Made by a program: the position numbers and the translations under genes. 5,426 nt of DNA from an uncultured Eubacteriales bacterium (GTDB taxonomy: Bacteria; Bacillota; Clostridia; Oscillospirales; CAG-272): assembly GCA_934446285.1 (NCBI GenBank), contig CAKSEI010000115.1:1-5426 (forward strand), written 5' to 3'. Shown here one piece after another: positions 1 to 5,426 of the stretch. Numbering within the stretch: the first letter of the stretch is position 1; each line of letters starts with the position of its first letter. The notes below the pieces were generated by a model. That model saw only the letters and a list, made by a program, of their open reading frames with translations. It did not search any database and was not told the origin of the DNA.

Positions 1-294
1 TATCATACGTGCGCTGTCGACGATATTCGCCGCCTTTGTGCGAAAAAGCCCGCACGAGCGCACATAATTTTCTACGTCGTGTACGTCTGCCTCCGCCATG
101 GAGTATACGTCGGGATATTTTTTAAAAAGCTCTTCGCATACGATATTGACCCGCGCGTCCGTGCACTGTGCGCTCAGTCTGCCCATGACGAGCAGACGCC
201 AAGGGTCGCCCTCCCATCTGAGGGCACATTCGGCTGCGGGGTATATCTTCTCAAGGCGCTCGACTGCCGCCGCGGCGCGTTCCTTTTTATTCAA
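1..294 (-). CDS. nth: Endonuclease III (DNA glycosylase/AP lyase), N-terminal part, runs off the left edge
   Basis: Base-excision repair enzyme that removes oxidised pyrimidines and cuts at abasic sites. Only the first 98 codons are present. The reading frame stays open to position 1. The recognisable signature is LSAQCTDARVN at residues 40-50, matching the LSAQ-T-D segment of Nth; MutY has a different motif there. GLFRTKAANIV at residues 82-92 matches the GLY-x-x-KA-x-NI segment. The helix-hairpin-helix, catalytic Lys/Asp and the four-cysteine iron-sulfur loop lie outside the window and cannot be judged. I chose the TTG start at 294. It has a GGAGGG ribosome site six bases upstream, it overlaps the maf stop as TTGA, and the resulting start MNKKER resembles the E. 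coli start MNKAKR. An ATG at 312 in the same frame is the alternative, but its AAGGA site sits only about three bases away. Third gene of the operon with U32 and maf. Confidence 0.88.
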   Translation of the reverse strand, partial: MNKKERAAAAVERLEKIYPAAECALRWEGDPWRLLVMGRLSAQCTDARVNIVCEELFKKYPDVYSMAEADVHDVENYVRSCGLFRTKAANIVDSARMI

Positions 295-878
295 ATAAGT
301 CCCTCCCCGCATACTTCCTTTAAAAGGCTGTCGGTGAGCGCGAGCGGAAGTCCCACGACTCCCGAGTATGAGCCGTCTATACTTTCGACGAAAACCTCGC
401 CTATGCCCTGAACGGCATAGGCGCCCGCCTTGTCGTCGCACTCTCCGCTGTCCGTGTATCTTTGTATCTCGCTCTCGTCGGACATGCGCATACGAACCTT
501 TGTCACGCTGACCCCGCATTTCTCTTTACCGTCCGAGATGACGCACACGCCCGTGCATACCTCGTGCTCCGCGCCCGTCAGCTTTTTCAGCATGCGCACG
601 GCGTCCGCCCTGTCACTCGGCTTGCCGAGGATTTCTCCGTCTATTGCGACAACGGTGTCGGCGGCGAGGATTATCAGGTTTTCGTCACCCGTAATTTCCT
701 TTACGGCGTGCGCCTTTCTTCCCGCGAGCATTTTCACCGCGTCGCGCGCGTCAGTGCCCGTCGGTATGCTCTCGTCCGCGTCCGCGCATATCACCTCAAA
801 ATCCTTTATATACCTTGAAATAAGCTCGCGGCGGCGCGGTGAGCCGGAGGCGAGTATGAATTTTTTGCCCGATATCAT
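291..878 (-). CDS. maf: Maf family nucleoside triphosphate pyrophosphatase (dTTP/UTP type)
   Basis: Cytoplasmic house-cleaning enzyme that hydrolyses non-canonical or excess nucleoside triphosphates to monophosphate and pyrophosphate; family members were first described as septum-formation inhibitors. The 195-residue length is normal for the family. Seen in the sequence: the N-terminal SGSPRRREL (residues 11-19), the DADES segment (33-37), AADTVV with the presumed catalytic Asp74, GKP with Lys86, and the C-terminal block KAGAYAVQG (150-158) followed by the conserved GxYxxVVGLPL (169-179). The AYxxQG form and the VVGLPL ending are like the YhdE/dTTP-UTP branch rather than the YceF/m7GTP branch; that subfamily call is from memory of the families. 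The ATG at 878 overlaps the U32 stop as ATGA, with a GAGGA purine site about ten bases upstream. Its own stop overlaps the nth start by four bases, suggesting translational coupling on both sides. Confidence 0.95.
   Translation of the reverse strand: MISGKKFILASGSPRRRELISRYIKDFEVICADADESIPTGTDARDAVKMLAGRKAHAVKEITGDENLIILAADTVVAIDGEILGKPSDRADAVRMLKKLTGAEHEVCTGVCVISDGKEKCGVSVTKVRMRMSDESEIQRYTDSGECDDKAGAYAVQGIGEVFVESIDGSYSGVVGLPLALTDSLLKEVCGEGLI
301..306 (-). promoter_or_regulatory. Ribosome binding site deciding the nth TTG start
   Basis: The minus strand reads GGAGGG here, six bases before the TTG at 294-292. It lies inside the last codons of maf. It is the main reason for preferring TTG over the in-frame ATG at 312, whose own upstream purine run is placed too close. 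Confidence 0.6.
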
Positions 879-2569
879 TTTTTTCTTATCCTCGTAAAAG
901 CTCCCTGCGGCGACAGCCCCTTTTTATATGCCTCGACGACCGAGCGCACCGCATCCTTTTTTTCACATGAAAATATAAAGTGACGGTTGATTATTCCCAT
1001 GCCTTCAAGCTCCGACAGCCTGTCCGCCATGTATATCGGAACGGAATTGAATACTATATCCCGCCCGGCCTCGCGCATTACGGGAAAAAGAACGCCCCTT
1101 CGGTCGCGCAGACAGTCAAGCCCTATCGGGTTTTCGAGTGTCATGAGCGGCACTCTGCCGTAGACGACAGCGCTCTTTGACGCGCGGATGTCCCGCATCT
1201 GCGGCAGGGTAAGCTCGGGGGAGAGCATTACGTCCCCGTACTCCGAGAGAAGCTCCGCCGACCAGTCGTTATATACATTGAATCTGTAGTCGATATGGCC
1301 CGTCATGCCGCTCTCACGTGCAAGCTCCAGCTGCCCCGGGTTGGTTATCAGTATATGCTCACAGCCCGCGTCCCCCGCAGCCCCTATAAGCGCGCGTGCA
1401 CGTTCGTATTCGTGAGGCATGATAACGGGCGGCAGCATTATGCCGTTTGCGCGGGCATCGTACTTATCGAGCGGCAGATATATTATGTCAAAGAAATCCT
1501 CGCCCGCAAGCGTACCCGGGTCATAGAAGCGTGCGGTGTTCATGCGCGTGCTCATTTCGCGCGGCGGCTTTTGCACGGCGGGAACGCTTATCTGTTTTCG
1601 CTCCGTGATAATGGGCATTTTCCTCGGTGCTTTATATGACGGTGCGGGGTCGGGTGCGTGCAGACGCTTGTCCGCCTCGGTTCTGATACCGAGCATGGCT
1701 TTGCCCTTTTTACCCGTATAATATCCGTCGGTAAATCCGCTGCGCGAAAAGAGCGACGCGAGGTACCTTATGTCCGCTCCCGAGGCATTCTCGTTTCGGT
1801 CGAGCAGCCTGCGGTAAGTGCCGACCGTGCCCGAAACGTAGTCGGCATTCTTCATTCTGCCCTCAATCTTTAGGCAGTCGACTCCCATTTCAGACAGCTC
1901 GGTAAGATGAGATGCAAGGCAATTGTCCTTTAGTGACAGCGGGTATACGCCCGAGTATGGCAGCCTGCACGGCTGCGCGCACATGCCCCTGTTGCCGCTG
2001 CGCCCGCCGACAAGCGAGCTGAAAAGGCACCCGCCCGATTGAGAGGCGCACAGCGCCCCGTGAACGAAATACTCCGTCTCTATCGGGCTTTCCTCACACA
2101 GGGCACGCAGGTCACGCGCGTTTAGCTCCCTCGCCGCAACCATGCGCGTTATGCCGAGGGATTGCAGAAAACGTGCGCAGGCGGCGTTATGTCCGCCGAG
2201 CTGAGTCGATGCGTGCATCTCAAAGTCGGGAATAAATGTGCGCACGAGCGAGATAAGTCCGATGTCGGTTATTATAAGCGCGTCGACGCCGATATTGTAA
2301 AGAGAGGTGATATACCCGAGCGCATCCGCAATCTCGCGTGTGAGCACCTGGGTGTTTACCGTGACATACACCTTTACCCCGTGAGCGTGGCAGAAGTCCA
2401 CCGCCCCGCTCATTTCGTCCGTGCCGAAATTCCGTGCGCCGATACGTGCGTTAAGCTCCCTGCCGCCGAGGTATACGGCGTCCGCTCCCGCGCGCACGGC
2501 GGCGCGCAAAGCCTCATACGAGCCGCACGGAGCAAGAAGCTCAGGTATATTTTCACGGACATTTTTCAT
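875..2569 (-). CDS. U32 family protein (probable Fe-S dependent RNA hydroxylation enzyme; old name peptidase U32)
   Basis: A 564-residue member of family U32. Characterised relatives (RlhA on 23S rRNA, TrhP on tRNA wobble uridine, UbiU/V in quinone synthesis) act in prephenate-linked hydroxylation rather than as proteases; which substrate applies here is not visible. The N-terminal domain (about 8-245) opens with PELLAPCGSYEALRAAV and contains AGADAVYLGG. The U32 signature around 167-205 has four cysteines spaced C-x6-C-x15-C-x3-C (Cys174, 181, 197, 201), as expected for a 4Fe-4S ligand set. KIEGRMKNADYV follows at 234-245. The C-terminal part carries YGRVPLM (470-476) and NSVPIYMADRLSEL (508-521), typical of clostridial members. 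It is shorter than the large clostridial forms I remember (about 700 residues or more), and a second cysteine cluster expected after YGRxPLM is reduced to one Cys. The ATG at 2569 has AAAGGTG eight bases upstream. First gene of the operon with maf and nth. Confidence 0.9.
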   Translation of the reverse strand: MKNVRENIPELLAPCGSYEALRAAVRAGADAVYLGGRELNARIGARNFGTDEMSGAVDFCHAHGVKVYVTVNTQVLTREIADALGYITSLYNIGVDALIITDIGLISLVRTFIPDFEMHASTQLGGHNAACARFLQSLGITRMVAARELNARDLRALCEESPIETEYFVHGALCASQSGGCLFSSLVGGRSGNRGMCAQPCRLPYSGVYPLSLKDNCLASHLTELSEMGVDCLKIEGRMKNADYVSGTVGTYRRLLDRNENASGADIRYLASLFSRSGFTDGYYTGKKGKAMLGIRTEADKRLHAPDPAPSYKAPRKMPIITERKQISVPAVQKPPREMSTRMNTARFYDPGTLAGEDFFDIIYLPLDKYDARANGIMLPPVIMPHEYERARALIGAAGDAGCEHILITNPGQLELARESGMTGHIDYRFNVYNDWSAELLSEYGDVMLSPELTLPQMRDIRASKSAVVYGRVPLMTLENPIGLDCLRDRRGVLFPVMREAGRDIVFNSVPIYMADRLSELEGMGIINRHFIFSCEKKDAVRSVVEAYKKGLSPQGAFTRIRKK

Positions 2570-2574
2570 TTATC

Positions 2575-2603
2575 TTGCACCTTTCGACTTTATATGATAT
2601 AAT
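2575..2603 (+). promoter_or_regulatory. Predicted extended -10 promoter for the proA-like/thiI operon
   Basis: On the plus strand, a weak -35 TTGCAC (2575-2580), a 17-base spacer, and a consensus -10 TATAAT (2598-2603) preceded by TGA, forming an extended -10 (TGnTATAAT). Start of transcription is expected near 2610, giving a leader of about 43 bases. The -35 element overlaps the U32 ribosome site on the opposite strand. Confidence 0.7.
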
Positions 2604-2613
2604 TATCCTATAT

Positions 2614-2642
2614 ATTATAAAGTAAGTCGGCGTATTTTTCAA
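2614..2642 (-). promoter_or_regulatory. Predicted sigma-A type promoter for the U32-maf-nth operon
   Basis: On the minus strand, -35 TTGAAA (2642-2637), a 17-base spacer, then -10 TATAAT (2619-2614). Start of transcription is expected near 2607, giving a leader of roughly 37 bases. The -35 element shares bases with the proA-like ribosome site on the other strand. Position, spacing and near-consensus sequence all fit; no experimental evidence. Confidence 0.7.
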
Positions 2643-2652
2643 GGGGCAAAAA

Positions 2653-3876
2653 ATGAGAAACAAAACCTCCACCATCCTCCCGGTGCTGTCGGCTGTCGCG
2701 GCGGCAAAGCCCTTTGCGGCGGCGACTGTGTCGGCACACCGTGACCTCGCACTCTCGCTGCTCGCGGACGCGATAACAGGCGGGGCAAAGAGACTGATAG
2801 ATGCAAACGAGCGTGATATAGCGAGCGCGCGCAAAAACGGTGCGCGCGACGGAACGGTAGAGAAAATGCGCCTTGATTACGTCACTCTCGGTGCGCTCTG
2901 CGGCAGGATAAGAGCCATGGCGGCAGCCCAGTCGCCTACGGACGTAAGCGAGGACAGCATAAGCGAGAGCGGAGTTGCCGTTCGCAAAATGCATGTCCCG
3001 TTAGGACTTATCGCGGCTGTGGCTGGAGCAAGCCCGCGCCGAACGATTGAGAGCGCGGCGCAGGCGGTAAAGACGGGCAACGTCATGCTCATAGTACGCA
3101 GCGCACTCACACCCGAGACGGACGCCGTGACCTCAGAGCTGTTGTCCTCCTCCTTTTCATGCAGCGCGCTCAATGTAAATACGGTGCGCACGGTTAAGTA
3201 TTCGCCGGAGAATGTATCCGACCTGCTCTCGCGCTCGGATACGGTCGACGCTCTGCTGCTGCTTGCGAGCAAATCGCAGAACGAGAGCCTGCTCGAGAGG
3301 ACGGATATCCCCGCCGTTTATTCGGACTTCGGGGCGACTCATATGTATATAGACGAGAGCGCTGATGCCGCCGCCGCCGCCGAGGCGTGCGCCGATTCTT
3401 TCTCGGGAGAGACAGGCCCTCGGCTCTCCTCCGTGCTTGTGAATTGGCATATTTCGGACGAATTTCTCCCCGCACTTGAGGGCAGAGCGATAGCAGCGGG
3501 CATAGAGCTTGCGGGGGATGCGCGCGTGCGCTCCACTCTGCACGGCATTGATGAGGTACGCACGGGAGAGCTCGGAAAAGCCGACGGCAGGCTGACGGTT
3601 TTGACGGTAAACTCCTTAAGTGAGGCGCTCTGCCATATAGCCTCTCACGGGGACGGGATATGCGAGGGAATTTTCACTGCCTCCGGGGATAACGCAAAGA
3701 GCTTCTGCAGCTCGGTTGACGCGGGCACTGTCGCACTCAATACATCTTTTTCGCGTATCAACGGTTTTGACGCCGGCTTCGGAGCGGATGTCGGAATTTC
3801 TTCGGGCAAACTCGGGCGGCGCGGAGTGCTCGGGCTTGATGCACTTACAACCGTAAAATATATTATAAAGGGATAG
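2653..3876 (+). CDS. ProA-like protein (glutamate-5-semialdehyde dehydrogenase family) lacking the catalytic cysteine
   Basis: ProA normally reduces gamma-glutamyl phosphate to glutamate-5-semialdehyde in proline synthesis. Length (407 residues) and architecture fit the family. Conserved blocks are ANERDI (51-56), VPLGLI (115-120), KTGN (140-143), YIDESAD (232-238) and a strong C-terminal block GFGADVGISSGKLGRRG (375-391), LTTVKYIIKG (398-407). The active site does not fit. The usual TQRPGVCNAAE segment with the nucleophilic Cys is replaced by FSGETGPRLSS (250-260). ESRPN is replaced by GASPRR (125-130), LRGG by IVRSA (147-151), and IPRGG is not recognisable. Cys246 is about ten residues away and in the wrong context. 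The frame is open throughout, and the other frames near 3390-3440 do not restore the motif, so a sequencing frameshift is unlikely. No proB lies beside it. The ATG at 2653 has AAGGGG six bases upstream. It is three bases from thiI and probably cotranscribed. Family membership is firm; ProA activity is doubtful, so no gene symbol is given. Confidence 0.85.
   Translation: MRNKTSTILPVLSAVAAAKPFAAATVSAHRDLALSLLADAITGGAKRLIDANERDIASARKNGARDGTVEKMRLDYVTLGALCGRIRAMAAAQSPTDVSEDSISESGVAVRKMHVPLGLIAAVAGASPRRTIESAAQAVKTGNVMLIVRSALTPETDAVTSELLSSSFSCSALNVNTVRTVKYSPENVSDLLSRSDTVDALLLLASKSQNESLLERTDIPAVYSDFGATHMYIDESADAAAAAEACADSFSGETGPRLSSVLVNWHISDEFLPALEGRAIAAGIELAGDARVRSTLHGIDEVRTGELGKADGRLTVLTVNSLSEALCHIASHGDGICEGIFTASGDNAKSFCSSVDAGTVALNTSFSRINGFDAGFGADVGISSGKLGRRGVLGLDALTTVKYIIKG
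3367..3381 (+). repeat. Short GCC trinucleotide run inside the proA-like gene
   Basis: Five consecutive GCC codons encode alanines 239-243 immediately after the conserved YIDESAD block. In-frame length change here would only add or remove alanines. It is a minor simple repeat. Confidence 0.8.
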
Positions 3877-3879
3877 AAA

Positions 3880-5049
3880 ATGAGAGAAGTAATTCTTTGC
3901 AAATACGGAGAGATAATATTAAAGGGGCTTAACAAAAGCCGCTTTGAGAGTCAACTGATAAAGGCGCTCATACGGAAAACCGAGCCGTGCGGCAATTTCG
4001 AGATAACGCGCGGGCAGTCGACGGTTACTGTAAAGCCGCTTGACGACTTTGCCGACGTCGACAGAGCCTTTGACGAATGCAGAAAGGTTTTCGGCTTTGT
4101 CAGCGTTGCACGCGCCGCTGCATGCGAGAAGAATATCGACGCCATATGCCGTACCGCACGCGAGTATATACCGCCGTTCCTTGCGGGGGCAAAAACCTTT
4201 AAGGCGGATGCACGGCGATCGGACAAGTCTTTTCCGATGACCTCCCCACAGATATCCGCCGAGGTGGGCGGAGCACTGCTCGAGGTCATGCCTTATCTCA
4301 AGGTCGATGTAAGACATCCCGAGATAACGGTCATGATAGAGGTGCGCGAGAATGAGGCTTACATACACGCAGGCAGCAGTAAGGGGGCAGGCGGACTGCC
4401 GCTCGGCTCTTCCGGCAAAACTCTGCTGCTGCTCTCCGGCGGCATCGATTCGCCCGTCGCCGGATATATGTGCGCACGCAGAGGTGCAGAGTTAGAGGCA
4501 CTGCATTTCGAGAGCTTCCCGTATACCTCCGAGCGCGCAAAGGAAAAGGTCATGACCCTCGCTCACGAGGTCGCCGACTACGCAGGTCCTTTTCCCGTGC
4601 ATGTCGTCAGCCTGACGAAGATACAGGAAAGGCTGAAGGAGCGCTGCAATGAGGATTATTTCACTCTGCTGCTGCGCCGCAGCATGATGCGCATAGCCGA
4701 CAGGCTCGCTGAAAAGCGCGGATGTCTGTCGCTCGCAACCGGAGAGAGCCTCGGGCAGGTCGCCTCTCAGACAATGGAGGCGCTCGCGGTGACCGACCCC
4801 ATGGCGACAAGACCCGTGCTGCGCCCGTGCATATGCCTTGACAAAGAGGATATAGTGGAGACAGCTCGCAGGATAGGCACGTTCGATACATCGATACTGC
4901 CCTTTGAGGACTGCTGCACGGTATTTACTCCCCGCCACCCCAAGACACGCCCCGAGAGGGAAAAGGTCGAGTCTCAGGAGATAAAGGCGGACCTTGCCTC
5001 GCTCGAGGACGAGGCGCTCGCGACATACGAGACGGTGAATATAGAATAA
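3880..5049 (+). CDS. thiI: tRNA 4-thiouridine synthase ThiI (short form without rhodanese domain)
   Basis: Cytoplasmic enzyme that adenylates and thiolates uridine 8 of tRNA; in some bacteria it also passes sulfur to thiazole synthesis for thiamine. Domains in order: an N-terminal ferredoxin-like region, a THUMP RNA-binding domain ending near residue 165, and a PP-loop ATP pyrophosphatase domain with LLLLSGGIDSPVAGY (182-196). ATGESLGQVASQT (287-299) and PFEDCCTVFTPRHPKT (341-356) are further ThiI-specific blocks, the latter holding the conserved active-site cysteine region (Cys345/346). The protein stops at 389 residues, so the C-terminal rhodanese domain of E. coli ThiI is absent, as in Bacillus-type ThiI. 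Sulfur would then have to come directly from a cysteine desulfurase, none of which is visible here. The ATG at 3880 has AAAGGGA six bases upstream, overlapping the 3' end of the proA-like gene. All key motifs look intact. It is the last conserved gene before the composition change at the right edge. Confidence 0.97.
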   Translation: MREVILCKYGEIILKGLNKSRFESQLIKALIRKTEPCGNFEITRGQSTVTVKPLDDFADVDRAFDECRKVFGFVSVARAAACEKNIDAICRTAREYIPPFLAGAKTFKADARRSDKSFPMTSPQISAEVGGALLEVMPYLKVDVRHPEITVMIEVRENEAYIHAGSSKGAGGLPLGSSGKTLLLLSGGIDSPVAGYMCARRGAELEALHFESFPYTSERAKEKVMTLAHEVADYAGPFPVHVVSLTKIQERLKERCNEDYFTLLLRRSMMRIADRLAEKRGCLSLATGESLGQVASQTMEALAVTDPMATRPVLRPCICLDKEDIVETARRIGTFDTSILPFEDCCTVFTPRHPKTRPEREKVESQEIKADLASLEDEALATYETVNIE

Positions 5050-5085
5050 AGCGGCATAAACCGGGTCTTTCGGCTGAAATCCGCT
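5050..5085 (+). other. Imperfect inverted repeat just after thiI
   Basis: AGCGG at 5050-5054 can pair with CCGCT at 5081-5085, with a nested TTTC-GGCT-GAAA hairpin at 5068-5079. No T-tract follows, so it is not a convincing intrinsic terminator. It could be a weak terminator, a deletion scar or chance. Confidence 0.25.
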
Positions 5086-5276
5086 GCTGAAGACAAGTGC
5101 ACGGAACAACACCGTCAAAGATTTTGAGTTTTCGTATTTCGATGGCATTGACGATGCACTGATTGAGGGCTTGAAACCAGGATTTCTTCTCGCTTCTTCT
5201 CAGCAACGATGAGATCAAGCGGCAGGTACTCGGTATCTTTACGGATGAAATTTATAAAAGCCTGAGAGAGGTCTAA
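5078..5276 (+). pseudogene. Headless, frameshifted remnant resembling the C-terminus of a type I restriction HsdR/helicase subunit
   Basis: From 5078 one frame reads through TVKDFEFSYFDGIDDALIEG (5111-5170). It then continues only as a short nonsense tail that stops at 5208-5210. The adjacent frame, open from 5175, gives NQDFFSLLLSNDEIKRQVLG and then IFTDEIYKSLREV, ending at TAA 5274-5276. Joined at about 5171-5177, by one extra A or two missing As in the AAA run, they make one plausible protein end. I recognise it as like the C-terminal tail of HsdR-type (type I restriction endonuclease) or related DEAD/DEAH helicase proteins; this is from memory, not a search. No start codon exists in the first frame, so the 5' part of the gene has been lost. 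The point where homology begins is uncertain, between the thiI stop and about 5100. Codon use is AT-richer than in thiI. It sits 12 bases before the next gene's start, as if once in one restriction operon. Confidence 0.55.
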
Positions 5277-5288
5277 AGGGGTGGTATC

Positions 5289-5426
5289 ATGTTTGACCAA
5301 TTTCGATTGAAAGAAGTACTGGCACAGTACAAACAGAATTTTGTCTCCACGCAGTGGGGCAATGAAAAATACAAATGGGAAGCTGTCAAATGGTTTCAGG
5401 ACAATTGGGATGTGAATGCGCAGAAT
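5289..5426 (+). CDS. Start of a probable McrB-like AAA ATPase (restriction/defence), runs off the right edge
   Basis: Only 46 codons are present. The start is clear: ATG at 5289 with AAAGGGG seven bases upstream, placed right after the HsdR-like remnant. The segment EKYKWEAVKWFQDNWDVNA (26-44), rich in Trp and Lys, resembles the N-terminal region of McrB-family GTPase/AAA proteins found in clostridial restriction islands. This is family recognition from memory. The Walker motifs, which would prove an NTPase, lie beyond the window. If correct, the protein would form the motor of a type IV (modification-dependent) restriction system, with an McrC-like nuclease expected downstream. GC content is about 41% by hand count, well below thiI, consistent with horizontal acquisition. 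The alternative is another AAA or uncharacterised protein with the same N-terminal domain. Confidence 0.6.
   Translation, partial: MFDQFRLKEVLAQYKQNFVSTQWGNEKYKWEAVKWFQDNWDVNAQN

Noticed and set aside
430..897. Long plus-strand reading frame (155 codons) opposite maf
   Set aside because: Antisense to a clearly conserved gene, no recognisable motif and no plausible ribosome site. Such shadows are common in GC-biased coding DNA.
2162..2602. Plus-strand reading frame (146 codons) opposite the start of the U32 gene
   Set aside because: Antisense to the conserved U32 N-terminal domain and extends through the promoter region; no family resemblance.
3919..4368. Minus-strand reading frame (149 codons) opposite the thiI THUMP region
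   Set aside because: Shadow of thiI in another frame; no conserved motif.
5050..5085. Intrinsic terminator after thiI
   Set aside because: The outer stem is only five pairs around a large loop, and no run of T follows the hairpin.
4492..5148. Long minus-strand reading frame (218 codons) opposite thiI and the thiI-island junction
   Set aside because: Fully antisense to conserved ThiI motifs for most of its length, with low-complexity, Arg/Cys/Leu-rich composition and no family resemblance.
5171..5177. Programmed -1 frameshift site in the HsdR-like remnant
   Set aside because: The bases TTGAAAC do not form an X-XXY-YYZ slippery heptamer in the upstream frame. No start codon exists for the upstream piece either, so decay explains it better.
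5238..5257. Promoter for the McrB-like gene (TTTACG and TATAAA)
   Set aside because: The spacing between the two boxes is only about eight bases, far too short, and the bases lie within the remnant coding sequence.

Overview
The window looks like a chromosomal segment of a GC-rich, low-complexity-promoter Gram-positive anaerobe, most likely an uncultivated member of the Clostridia (Bacillota). This rests on strong purine-rich Shine-Dalgarno sites, heavy use of ATA for isoleucine and AGA/AGG for arginine despite high GC, a clostridial-type U32 protein, and a ThiI without a rhodanese domain. The family-level assignment is inference.

Left half, minus strand (1-2569): a tightly packed operon read right to left. 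It holds a U32-family protein (probable iron-sulfur RNA hydroxylation enzyme, formerly annotated as a peptidase), Maf (house-cleaning nucleotide pyrophosphatase) and the first 98 codons of endonuclease III (nth), which runs off the left edge. Both junctions are 4-base stop/start overlaps (ATGA and TTGA), so translation is probably coupled. The shared theme is plausibly nucleic-acid and nucleotide quality control.

Centre (2570-2652): an 83-base divergent control region with two good sigma-A type promoters, one per strand. Their transcription starts are predicted only a few bases apart and their polymerase footprints must overlap.

Right half, plus strand (2653-5049): a two-gene operon. The first gene is ProA-like (glutamate-5-semialdehyde dehydrogenase family) but lacks the catalytic cysteine motif and other active-site signatures, and no proB is beside it, so it may be a pseudoenzyme or a repurposed ProA. 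The second is thiI, tRNA 4-thiouridine synthase, with its main motifs intact.

Right edge (5050-5426): base composition drops abruptly (about 41% GC by hand count in the last 138 bases). Directly after thiI comes a headless, frameshifted remnant resembling the C-terminus of a type I restriction HsdR/helicase subunit. It is followed by a good ribosome binding site and the first 46 codons of a gene that resembles McrB-type AAA ATPases. This appears to be the edge of a defence island that has suffered deletion, and any intact system lies mostly beyond the window. No tRNA, rRNA, CRISPR array or insertion sequence was seen.
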